The notes below the pieces were generated by a model. The model was not told the origin of the DNA. It saw only the letters and a program-made list of their open reading frames with translations, and made no database searches. From contig WELA01011264.1 in assembly GCA_009602735.1 (NCBI GenBank), positions 148,430 through 212,429 of the forward strand: 64,000 nt of DNA, given 5' to 3'. This stretch comes from Mesotaenium endlicherianum (Eukaryota > Streptophyta > Zygnematophyceae > Zygnematales > Mesotaeniaceae). Of the stretch, positions 22,471 through 32,409 are shown one piece after another. The stretch's first letter is position 1, and every line of letters starts with the position of its first letter. Position numbers and translations under genes: made by a program.

Positions 22471-23865
22471 CATGCACCAGCAGCTGGCCGCAATGCAAGC
22501 CAGCATGCAGAACATACACCATGGGGTTGGTTCTCAGCCAGATCCCAATCCTGCTCAGTATGTCGGTTTGCACCCACTCCCTTTGCGTGGTTCAGTCCCA
22601 GTCTATCCCCACTGGTTCTCGCAACCACCCGACAGCGCACACTGTGTGTTGGAGGGCAAGACGGGTGACGAGGCTAATGGCGCACACGCAGTCCAAAGTC
22701 GTCGTGTGGCTGCACATGAGCCGTCTGCTCCACTTGCTGTCGCACCGGACCATGGGCGGAGTGTTGAGCAGTCTGTACAGCTCCCTCAGTCGTTTGACTT
22801 GTTCGAGCCCGACGATACATTAGGACCACCTCTTGCACGGCTGCGTGTACCAGTTCGCGGTGTTGCACGTGTTAGTGGGGAGGTTGCACGTACTCTCGTC
22901 ATCCTGCCTGAGAACGTTCCCGCAGTCCAGTTGCAAGCGCAACAGGTGTGCGACCACCTGCGAGCTGCTGCGACGTCGATGGAGCGCGACCTGTTGCTGC
23001 CCCCCTCCTACGCTCAGGTGGTAGCTGACTTGCCCCAACCCGCCAGTCCGCCGCAACCATCCACGCCGCCCCAAATCGACGACAATTCCCTTCCAACTGC
23101 GCTGGCCGCCTTCTTTGCGTGGGCTGCCGTGGAGCCGCTCGTGCCTACGTCAGTCCTGGCCAGTGAACCCAGCGCCAACGCTCAGGTGGGTTTGTGTCTC
23201 TCGGGGCACTGCTGCAATTGGTCACTGACTCTTTGCCGTACACTGTCACATCTTCTATGGGCCAGCTTACTTATGCTCGTCAGGCTGAAGATGAATCCAC
23301 TTCCTCGTCTCAGGAGTCTGTTGACGTACCTGATTTGAGTTTACTGGACTAGTAGATCTCTATATCAGTCGTAGCGGTTCTTCCTAGGGCGCTGGCTTCG
23401 TATATCCCCCGTCCATCTCCATTCATTCCGCCGTCAGCTTCCCTATTGTGGGTCGACGCGCTCTTACCTCCATCCTTGTTCACTGTTTCCTCTGCGGCTC
23501 TTGCAAAGGCACAACAAGACATCACGCGCGAGCTACTCCGCAACTGCCCGTCCTCTCAGCCGCCTCGCGTACCCGCCGCCGACCCACCCATTCCATCGCG
23601 CCCGTCTTCTCAGCCACCTTGCATACTCGCCGATCCACCTGTTTCAACAACTTACGCGCAAGCAACGTATTCCGCCAACCGTCCCCACGCGTCCCCGCTA
23701 CCGGCCTGCGTCGCTGCACCTCTACCTTTCCCCGCGGTTACCGTCCCCACCAGGTGGGTTGTCCCCCGCTGCTCCTCCAATTACTCCCGCTCCCTTGCAA
23801 GGTCCGCCTCCTCCCAAGTCAGTTCCTCCTCCTTCCTTTCTCACTCCTCTCGAGCGGCAGCGTGC
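22471..23865 (+). pseudogene. proline/alanine-rich linker region of G polyprotein
   Basis: A long open stretch at 22472-23338 (MHQQLAAMQASMQNIHHG) is rich in P, A, V and L and has no recognised domain. The next open stretch from 23446 starts WVDALLPPSLF and is rich in P and S up to the protease. Telomere-like CCTAACCCTAA units at 22427-22452 fall within an asparagine/proline coding repeat (NPNPTP). This linker is presumably disordered sequence between gag and protease; no function is assigned. Confidence 0.4.
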
Positions 23866-24300
23866 AGACCCCCTAATGTGATGTTGGATAACCAGCATGC
23901 CTGTTTCCTCACCAACGGCCTTGCACCCCGTGTGGTCATTCTCCATATTGGGGCCCAGTCGGTCCTTCTTGGTGCAATCATGTGTCAACACCTTCGTATC
24001 ACTGCGTCCGATCTCGAGCCTCGTCCAAACCTTGTTTTTATTGCTATGTCTTCTCTCAACCACACTGCTTATCAAACTCGTCGCCGTATGCCCATAACCC
24101 TCATTGCCCACACTCCCGCAACCGTCCCTTTATGCCCAATGGATGGTCACCAAGTCTACGGCTTATGATGTCTTACTTTGTCAGGAGTTTAATTTGCTCA
24201 TCGGTCTAGCCATCGACTCGTGGCAGGGTATCGCCACATACCGGGTTGATTTTGAGTCTCTGGGTCACCAAATGGGATTTCCTCTCATCCTCACTCATTC
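23866..24300 (+). pseudogene. aspartic protease of element G, catalytic residue lost
   Basis: Retroviral-type protease fold signature: FLTNGLAPRVVILHIGAQSV aligns with the usual R.VILDSGAQ pattern, but the catalytic DSG is HIG. Downstream are CQHLRITASDLEPRP and, after one frameshift near 24140, the second conserved block STAYDVLLCQEFNLLIGLAI followed by DSW. These match the late flap and hydrophobic-Gly region of retroelement proteases. The lost Asp and the frameshift make it inactive. It is placed between the linker and the methyltransferase. Confidence 0.65.
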
Positions 24301-24584
24301 CCCCTTGTCTCTCGCGTGCCCCGTGGCCGCCACTTTTGCAGCGACCATTGACGACCTTGATCCGCACAATCTCCTCTTCCTGCGTACTTATTCCTGCATG
24401 AGATCGAGCCCGATCACGCATCTCTCCCCGCAATTTCTGCTCAACCTAGTCTTCCCCCTTCAAAGTTTGTTGCCTCCCTACACCATCCCGTCTGCTACCC
24501 TCCATCAAATACACGCAGCTTTACATTGTCCAGTTTCTTCCCCCGTTCCCTCGCCTCTTGTCCCTCTTGTTGCACATCCATTTT
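24301..24584 (+). other. linker between protease and methyltransferase (element G)
   Basis: Proline/serine-rich decayed coding sequence leading up to the E insertion point; it resumes at 49488. No domain recognised. Confidence 0.4.
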
Positions 24585-25302
24585 TGAAATGAATTGACTT
24601 ACCAATAAGCGATTAATAATTAATAAATGATCTTTTTATTAGCAAGTAATCTTTATGGTACTTTTTGGTTAACTTATTAATCAGCAAAAGACCACACGAC
24701 TAGCGTAAGCAATACTCATAAGTCAAATGCAAGTAAACGAGCATCAATCATGCAATCAATAAACTCATACTTAAGCAAGGTTAGAAGACAGTTCGCATTA
24801 ATGGCTTCTTGCCTAGGATTTTGATCTCTCTCAGTACGCGGTACAAGAGAGTTGGCCTCGTTTCCAAGTGCCGAACTCGAGAGCATGCCCTAACTTATGT
24901 ACATGGAATGAGTTTACTGTTCAACGGCAAGTGCAATGGCACCGCCTACCCGGGACTTAACCACGTCGGTAGGACCTCGGCTAACCAAATCCACAGCCAT
25001 CTCCCATCATCCCGAATCGCCATCCACCCAAGGGTATCCTCTGGCTATTCATCTATCATATCAGACTTAGATGTATGTCTAGGCGGTTCACTGATACCGA
25101 GTATGGCAGTCAGCTGACTGTCAAAGAATGTGTCAGCAAGCTGACCAATGTTGAGTTCAGCCTGCTGCTCCCGGCTGAGTTATTATATTAAATATTACTG
25201 AAAGTACAGCAGACTTAATATTAAGTAAAGTACAGTAAACTAAATTAATCAACTATTCTAATTAAATGAATATTACATCTAGTAATATATTGATATATTA
25301 CA
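24585..25302 (-). repeat. 3' LTR of element E
   Basis: 718 bp, plus-strand ends TGAAATGAATTGAC and ATATTACA. Polypurine tract ATCCCTCCAACTTA (plus strand) at 25303-25316. Confidence 0.9.
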
Positions 25303-25389
25303 ATCCCTCCAACTTAACTTGTTGTTGCCTTGACCACACTAAACTAGCCTAGTATAACACCACAAATGGCTAATTACTGCATGCATATG

Positions 25390-25863
25390 TGTTGTAAATC
25401 CTCTTCATCCATCTCCTCTTCTTACCGCACTTTCTCTCTGCTGGTCACACAGACAGCTTCTTCCTTCTTCAAGTCACACAGAATTAGCTGGTCACACAGA
25501 CAGCTTCCTTTAGTCACACAGACAAGGCCATACAGACCTGTAGCAGATCAACCACTTAGCATAGGTCTTGCACACACACATTCCTTGGAGACTCTTCTTC
25601 TTTCTTGCACTCAAGAGTTCACCATATATCTTCTTCCACAGCGCCTATATTCACTAGGCGGCTGCTCACCCACCTCACACTCATCGACACTTGAGACCTG
25701 TGTCCTACTACCCTACACATCTACACAATCAACACAATGTCAACACATCGACGGTCCACCCACTTTGACTATAATACAAGTCTACTCTATGCATCGACAC
25801 ACACACATGCAAGCCCACCAAACCAACACAAGTAAATAGAGTCAGGAGTGCTTATTGACAACA
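25390..25863 (-). repeat. 3' LTR of copia element
   Basis: 474 bp, near-identical to 39088-39562 by eye. The end reads ATTGACAACA where the partner has ATTTACAACA. CA-rich stretches lie near 25795-25830. Confidence 0.95.
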
Positions 25864-25869
25864 CTCCCT

Positions 25870-28800
25870 CTCAGCTCCTACTCTATTTAACTACACACTC
25901 TCTCAAACCAAACATCTCTGCACACCATTGGTGCTTAGTTTTGGGTCTGCCTTGGTCAAGGAATCAGCCACCATCTTATCAGTCCCCACATACACAAACT
26001 CTACACTGCCATCCAGCACACACTCTCTACACTTATGATACTAAATATCAATGTGCTTGCTCCTGGCATGCTCTACTGGGTTCTTGCCCACTGTAATGCA
26101 ACTCTGACTATCACTCAAAATCACCGTGGGTCTCTTCTGCTTGTAGCCAAGGTCCTCCAACAATCTTCTCAACCATAGAGCCTCCCTGACCGCCTGTGAA
26201 GCAACCATGTACTCAGCCTCCATGGAGGACAATGCCACCACCTTCTGCCTCTTACTCTTCCAAGTCACAACTCCCTTGGCAAGAGAGAAAGCATACCCTG
26301 TAGTAGACCTCCTGGTGTCCAGATCACCACTTCAGTCAGAATCACTGCAACCCTCCAACTTCACACTCTCTGCTCCTCCCAAATGCAGCCACAAATCAAG
26401 AGTGCCCCTCAGATATCTCAAGATCCTCTTCATTGCCTCCCAAAGAGCAGGACCTGGGTTCTCCATGAATTGACCCACTACTCCCACAGCATTAGCAATA
26501 TCAGGCCTAGTGCAGACCATCAAATACATTATGCTACCAGCTACCTTTCTCATAGGCACCTGAAACGTTATCTCCCATTCTTTCTCATCCTTGGCACACA
26601 TACTCGAACTCATCCTATGCTTAGGATCAAGAGGCACACTCACAGGCTTGCACGTCTGCATATCAAACCTTTCCAGGACTGTCTGCAAGTAAGCTGGTTG
26701 TCCAAGCATGATCATCCTCTTGGCCCTGTCTCTCTTCACCTGTATGCCAAGTACAAACTCCACCTCTCCGAGATCCTTCATATCATATGTGCTACTCAGC
26801 ACATCCTTCACCTCCTGGATCATCTTCATCTTCTTCCCAACTAGCAGCAGATCATCCACATACAATACCAGCATCACTCTGTCTTCTCCAACACCCTTCA
26901 CATAGAGGCTGCTGTGTGCATTTGACCTCACAAATCCTTGCCCCTACAGGAAAGAGTCAATTTTCTGGTTCCACATCCTGGGACTCTGCTTCAAACCATA
27001 TAGAGACTTCTTAGCTTACGGACCTTCTTGGAGAACCTGGCATCAACAAATCCTTCAGGCTGCTTCATGTACACTTCCTCCTCCAAGTCCCCATTCAGGA
27101 ATGCAGTCTTCACATCCATTGGTGCATCTCCATATCCTCCACAGCTGCGATCTGGGCCACCACTCTCACAGTAGCGATCTTGGCAGCAGGGGCAAGCGTC
27201 TCATGATAGTCTTCTCCCTCTGTTTATGAATACCCCTTGGCCACATACCTTGCCTTGTACCTGTCCACAGATCCATCAGCTTTTCTCTTCTTTCTGTAAA
27301 TCCATCGGCCACCAACAACCTTCTTGCCAGGTGGCAGATCCTCTAAGTCCCAAGAGTGAGTCTTCTCTAATGACTCCATTTCCTCAACTGAGGCCTTCCT
27401 CCACTGCTCTGCTGCATCTGTCTTCATGGCTGCCTCATAGGTCTTTGGCTTAGAGTCATCAACCATACAGGCAACCTCACACTCCATCTCATCTTCTGCC
27501 AGCTCCTCTACGAGTTCCACATACTCGTCCACTCCAAATTTCTCAAACTTCACACTCTATCTGGTGGAGCTTCTCCTTGCTGCATGACCCTCTCCACAAG
27601 TTGAGGCCTCTGCACCAGATGCTGACCTGGAGCTTCTCCCAGCTCCCTCTGCTACAGCAAGGTCCTTGCCTGCTCTTCTCCTTGGTCTACTTCTAGTTGC
27701 ACTTGAAGGTCTCTCTCCGACGAACTCCACTTCACTGTCAGAGTCAGAGGCAGCTCCCTCTTGCTCAACACCCCTCTCCACTTCTGCCTGTCCTCCTGCA
27801 GCTGGCTGCTGCACCTCAGGTTGTACCTGAGCTCCCTTCGGAAATGTAGCCAGTCCAGGCTGCACTCCTTCTGGCAATGCAACCAGTCCAGGCTGCACTG
27901 CTACCTCCTCTTCCAGATGTTCTGGAACATACCCCTCATACTGGTTGGAGTTCAGAGGATGTATCACCCTCTCTTTGAAGACAACGTCCCGGCTCACAAC
28001 CACTTCACCAGTCCCGACATTCAAGAGCCGATATCCCTTGCTCTCATCTGCATATCCCACAAACGCACATCTCTTCGACTTTGGCTGCAGCTTGTTCCTC
28101 TTCTCAATGGGGATATGAGACCACACCTCAGAACCAAAGACTCTGAGTTTCTAGGCACAGACAACTTCTTCCCGCTCCAAACTTCTTCTGGAATCTTCCC
28201 TCAAGAGATAAGGATGGCAACCTGGCACTCACATATGGTGTTGTCTTCACTGCCTCAGCCCACAAGCTCACATGCATGTCTGCAGCAAAGAGCATAGCCC
28301 TTGCTGACTCAATCAACGTCCTGTTCTTCCTCTCGACCACCCCATTCTGCTGGGGAGAATAGGCCACCGTGTGTTGATGCCTGATTCCCTCCTCCTTCAG
28401 GTACTTTGAGAAATACTCGTTCACATACTCTCCTCCGTTGTCTGTCCTCAGGGTCTTGATCTTCCTCCCACTCTGGTTCTCCACTGCTGCCTTATACTCC
28501 AAGAACTTCTCAAATGCCTGGTTCTTGTGCTTCATGAAGTACACATTTGTCTTTCGGGAATAATCATCAGTGAAGGTGATATACATCTTATTCCCTGTTC
28601 TCCTGGCTGCTGTACTAGCAGGCCCCCACACGTCCGAATGGACCAACTCCAAGGACTCTGTGGCCCTCTTCACCTCTCCTCCTCTTGAAAATGCTGCTCT
28701 CGACTGTTTTCCCATCTGGCACCCTCTGCAGAACTCCAAGTCCTGCCCACTTAAATCTGGTAGTCCTCTCTGCTTATCCTTTGACATCTTCTTCAACTTC

Positions 28801-28874
28801 TGCTCACCGATATGTCCCAGTCTTTGATGCCACAGGTTGATGTCTCCACTCTTTTTCTCTTCAACCTGGGCCAC
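25870..28874 (-). pseudogene. copia integrase, reverse transcriptase and RNase H, broken
   Basis: Leftwards from 28874: gag-pre-integrase (LWHQRLGHIGEQKLKKM, CRGCQMGKQ); integrase core with Asp/Asp/Glu positions in ELVHSDVWGP, LRTDNGGEY and NGVVERKNRTL; a frameshift near 28150; an acidic hinge (27900-27700); RT beginning WRKASVEEMESLEKTHSW near 27450, with LVLYVDDLLLVGKK (YVDD) near 26860 and SIMYLMVCTRPDIA near 26520; RNase H with SSMEAEYMVASQAVREALWL and SDSQSCITVGKNPVEH down to 26041; and the end motif VADSLTKADPKL near 25960. Stops at 27557-27559, 27224-27226, 26332-26334 and 26041-26043, a stop near 26946 and at least two shifts kill it. Confidence 0.9.
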
Positions 28875-28880
28875 TCCTGC

Positions 28881-29587
28881 TTAGTCAACCGCTTTGACCT
28901 TTAGGGGCTGCAGTCCACGCACCACCTCAGCTTCACACTTCAGTTGGAACAAACTTCCATTGACTGCTGCCTTATGTGCTTTCAGGACATCTCCCTTTTC
29001 AGTAAGAACTGAGCAGGCAGAACCTTCAAACACCACCTTGTTCCCCAATGTCGTAGTCTTGGGCACAGAAAACAGGTTCTTCACCAAGCCAGGGGTGTGC
29101 AAAACATCCTGCATTGTGAATTTCCACCGCTTCCTTCCAATTTTCGAATGCACGACTACCTTTCCTGTGCCAATCCCTTGCAGCAAATTTCCATCTCCCA
29201 CTCTGATAGGAACAGGCTCACATAGCTTGTAGTCATACAAGAGATCTCTCCGTGACGTGGAGTGCCTGGAGGCTCCTGAGTCTACATACCACCTGTTCCT
29301 ATCCTCCTCTTCAGCACCTGTGTATGCTTCATCAACAGTGACAGCATGTGCATTCTCCTCTTGGGCACGAGAGGATGTACCTTCACTCTTCCTCTGTGGG
29401 CAATTCGTGGCAATGTGGCCCTTCTCATCACATCTGTAACAGACAAAGTCTGTGCAGCTCGATGCCAAATGCCCCGGCTATCCACAGTGATAGCACGCCC
29501 TCACTCCTCCCTTGCCCCTTCCTCCTTGATGCTGGATGACCCTCCTCCTCCTCGACTTGTGCTGGCCAAATTCATCTCCTCCATTTG
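28881..29587 (-). pseudogene. copia gag C-terminus and protease
   Basis: Resumes gag after element D. It contains two CCHC knuckles: CYHCG*PGHLASSC, with a TAG at 29478-29480 in place of the expected residue (probably Gln), and CYRCDEKGHIATNC. The aspartic protease follows (RWYVDSGASRHSTS) near 29290 with VGDGNLLQGIGTG and VLHTPGLVKNLFSV, typical of copia proteases. It ends at a TAA at 28881-28883. The sequence joining the D-side gag to the first knuckle needs a frame change near 29540. The copia polyprotein is normally one frame, so the stops are lesions. Confidence 0.85.
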
Positions 29588-30260
29588 TGAAATGAATCGA
29601 CTTACCAAATAGGCGATTAACAATGAATGAAGATCTTTATATCAGCAAGTAATCTTTATGGTATTTTCCATTAATTGTTTTAACAGCGAAGGACAACACA
29701 CTAGCAGTGAATAATACTCATAAGTCAAATGCAAGTAAACTAGCATCAATAATGCAAATCAGTAAACTCATACATAAGCAAGGCTAGAAGGCAGTGCGTA
29801 TCAACGGCTTCTCGCCTTGGATTTAGATCTCTCTCAGTAAGCTGTACAAGAGAGTTGGCCTCGTTTCCGAATGCCGAACTCGAGAGCAATGCCTAGCATA
29901 TGTACATGGAATGAGTTTACTGTTCAACGGCCAGTGCGATGGCACCGCCTACCCGGGAGTTAACCACGTTGGTAGAACCTCGGTTCACCAAATCCACCGC
30001 CATCTCCCATTATCCCGAATCGCCATCTATCATAGGGATGTCATTTGGCCATTCATCTAGCATACCACACTTAATTGCATATCGAGGCAGTTCGTTGCTA
30101 CCGAGTACGGAAGTCAGCTGGCTGTCAAAGAATGTGTCAGCAAGCTGACTTAAATATAGAGTCCAGCAGACTGATTATTAACTAGAGTTCAACAGGCTAA
30201 ACTTATTTAACTGTTATATTTAAATGAATATTATATCAACCAATATATTGATTCATTACA
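29588..30260 (-). repeat. 3' LTR of element D
   Basis: 673 bp. Shorter than its partner by a block of about 46 bp (in the partner: GCTGACTTCAGCCTGCTG and following bases near 38272), lost at a TTAA/AAATAT junction near 30152. Confidence 0.95.
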
Positions 30261-30393
30261 ATTCCTCCAACTTAACATGTTGTCGCCTCCACAACACTGA
30301 CACAGGGTACATAGGTTTCCCCAATCGAAATTACTGATCCCTCTCCCATCCAGCATCTCCCATCCAGCATGCTGTACCCTTGGCCCTCCCCTT

Positions 30394-32061
30394 TTAGGAG
30401 GGAGATGCCCCTGGGGCCCTATGGTCAGGGGAGTCAGCCCTCCTCCTGTCTTGGGGTCTCCTGAAGCTTGTCAGAGATAGAGGTTCCGTGTAGGGACCCG
30501 GCGGAGAACGCAGTGACTGTGCTGTTTCCTCCTGCACGGTCCGAAACTGAATGGAGGCAGCCTTTTTCTGGGCATCCCTCAAACTGACTGGTACATATAC
30601 CGGCATCCCAGAAGGATGTTGCATGACATGAGCTAAGGGTACATGCCCTCTCTGCGAGGGAGATGCCGGCAGGCCTCTGGCTATTTCTCTAGCAGCCCTC
30701 CTGTTTGCCCTGTTTGACTGGGTCTCCGTGCCTGGAGATGGGCTCTATCCTCTGGCAGTTCCCAGCCAAGTGATATCCTCCTCTTCAACGAGTTGCTGCA
30801 GAGCCAACCCCATCTTCTCCCTTATAGGGGATGTGGCAGGTGTCAGGATCACGGCGGGGCTAGTGTCCTCCTCCTCGCCTTCCTCCTCGTCTTCCTCTGA
30901 CTCCTCCTCCTCTCCGTCCCCGGGTTCCTCTAAGACTTCTGGAGTCTCTTCTGTCAACTGCTCCAGTTCTTCCCGAGAAAAAGAATATCCCACTGACCTT
31001 CCCCTTTTGGGTGCTGGTGGGGGCTGCTGAGTTCGGACCGCATACAGGTCCTTTTCCCCCTGCTTACTTGCCCACTTGGCATAAGCGTGCTTCCCTTTTG
31101 AGAATGACTCTCGGGCCCTGCTTCTGTCCCCCTGCATTTCTTGGCTCATACAGTCTCTGACTCCATCCAATCTTGGGTCGCAAGCCGCAATGTGGGGGGG
31201 CAATACTATGTTCCCCTTTAGGTGTGTCAGGAAATCCTCATCCGTTGCCTTGTCATTGTGCTGGTCCCTCATGTTGATGGTCATCCACCGCCAATCGGTG
31301 GGCTTTTGGAAGAAGGCAGGGTCTGTCCTTTTAAGAGTACAAGGGTGGTACCAGTGCCTTGCAAAATTTAGCTGACTGGTTTCCTTGGCCAAGAATGCCC
31401 AGCTCCTTCTCTCCACCTCATTGTACATGGCCTTGAACCTGTTATGGGGTGTTGAGTCCTTGAAGCTGTCCGCGTCCATGGGGATCATTCTGATGACCCT
31501 ATCTTTCCCCCAGATACCAGGAATCGAGACAGCTCCTGCTTCGTTGACCTGGGCCATTGCCTTGGCCTCTCTGACCGTATATCCTACCATCCTGGCGTAA
31601 TCGTGGTAGAGGAGGAGCCCTGTGCTGACCTCTATATACTTGTCAAAGTTTTCGGATGTCTCCTCTTCCCTTTGGAGGATTTTCTTCTGCGACTCACTGC
31701 GACTTCTCTGGGCATACTTGAAGGCCTCCTCCAGTAGATCAAAGCCCTTGCCCAGCATTGTGTAGCGGTAGTTGCTGATTCTCCTCTGCTCTTCTGCAGC
31801 CTGCTGCTTCCGCTTCTCCTCAGCTTGCCTCTCCTCCTCTGCTTTCTTGACCTCCTCTGCAGCTTTTCTGTCCAGTTCTTCCTGCCTCAGTCTGTCCTGT
31901 TCCTCCTCCTCCTTCTTCTTCTGTGCCTCCCGCTGTTGTTGGAGTCGTTGTGATTCCCGAGCGGAGATGGAGGATGATTCGATGTCTCCACGGAATTGCA
32001 AGTATTCTGCAAGTGCCTCTTCCGCCCTTCTCTTCCTCTTGAGTTCCGACTTTTGAGTCAT
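30394..32061 (-). CDS. ORF3, unknown protein between pol and 3' LTR (element D), one in-frame TAG
   Basis: Function unknown and no family recognised. ATG at 32061 (MTQKSELKRKRR), stop at 30394-30396, 555 residues counting a TAG at codon 439 (30745-30747). Residues 1-100: highly charged (E, K, R, Q) coiled coil. Residues 105-340: conserved core with YRYTMLGKGFDLLEEAF, DYARMVGYTVREA, GIWGKDRVIRMI, RFKAMYNEVERRSWAFLAKE, DWRWMTIN, NIVLPPHIA and SFSKGKHAYAKWASKQ. Then APKRGRSVGYSFSREEL, an acidic run (about 390-415), EEDITWLGTARG, the TAG (CAG in element C) and a conserved end with ARGLPASPSQRGHVPLAHV, MPVYVPVSLR, LRSP and FRRPQDRRR. The same protein is recognisable in B, C and E. The nuclear-type basic motifs and coiled coil suggest an RNA/chromatin-binding or particle-associated role; this is speculation. 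Confidence 0.8.
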
Positions 32062-32062
32062 C

Positions 32063-32170
32063 CTGCTCAATCATAAACACAATGCAGTTAGTGAAGTCAT
32101 GGTATTTTGCCGCTACTGAGTGCCCTTGATGAAGAGGAACGCGATCGGGAGAGTTCCTAGTGTGGAATAC
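32063..32170 (-). other. predicted leader intron of ORF3 (element D)
   Basis: Minus strand: donor ACCAG|GTATTCC at 32171/32170 and acceptor TTGAGCAG at 32070-32063, one base before ATG 32061. 108 nt. The equivalent introns in B and E have different lengths but the same GAGCAG-G-ATG arrangement. Confidence 0.6.
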
Positions 32171-32286
32171 CTGGTGTGAGTGAATATAAGGGAAAATTGA
32201 GTTAGAGAGAAAGTGATTGTGAGCGCAGGTTGAGTGTGTAATATGGTTATCAAAGTTTTTCCGGCTGATCCCGAAACAGAATACCA

Positions 32287-32360
32287 CTCCCTCCAACTTA
32301 ATTTTATAGGTGGGCTGCCTGTCACAACTGTCACTAACTGTCACATCCCCCTCCAACTTA
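32287..32360 (-). promoter_or_regulatory. two internal polypurine-tract copies (element D)
   Basis: CTCCCTCCAACTTA at 32287-32300 and CCCCCTCCAACTTA at 32347-32360 (plus strand) match the 3' polypurine tract beside the LTR at 30261-30275. They separate pol from ORF3. Confidence 0.7.
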
Positions 32361-32409
32361 TATGGAGACAGGACCTCCTGTCACCTTCCCATGTCTACTG
32401 AAGGGACAG

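Noticed and set aside
22674-23719. Overlapping open frames on both strands in the G linker
   Set aside because: GC-rich, proline-rich sequence opens several frames by chance; only the frame linked to the protease is considered.
25795-25840. CA-rich stretch in the copia LTR, and the AC repeat at 63350-63545, as CRISPR-like or regulatory arrays
   Set aside because: Simple dinucleotide low-complexity sequence without spacers; the second lies in an intron.
30745-30747. In-frame TAG codons as evidence of a reassigned genetic code (TAG = Gln)
   Set aside because: Sister copies use ordinary CAG at the same positions, other stops (TGA for Trp, TAA for Lys or Phe positions) also occur, some TAGs are not at Gln positions (7463-7465), and the intact pol of F and gag of D end normally.
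32062-32070. ORF3 start at the upstream TTG codon (extra M-S-R)
   Set aside because: These bases are the predicted splice acceptor GAGCAG; the conserved start in D and E is the ATG one base later.
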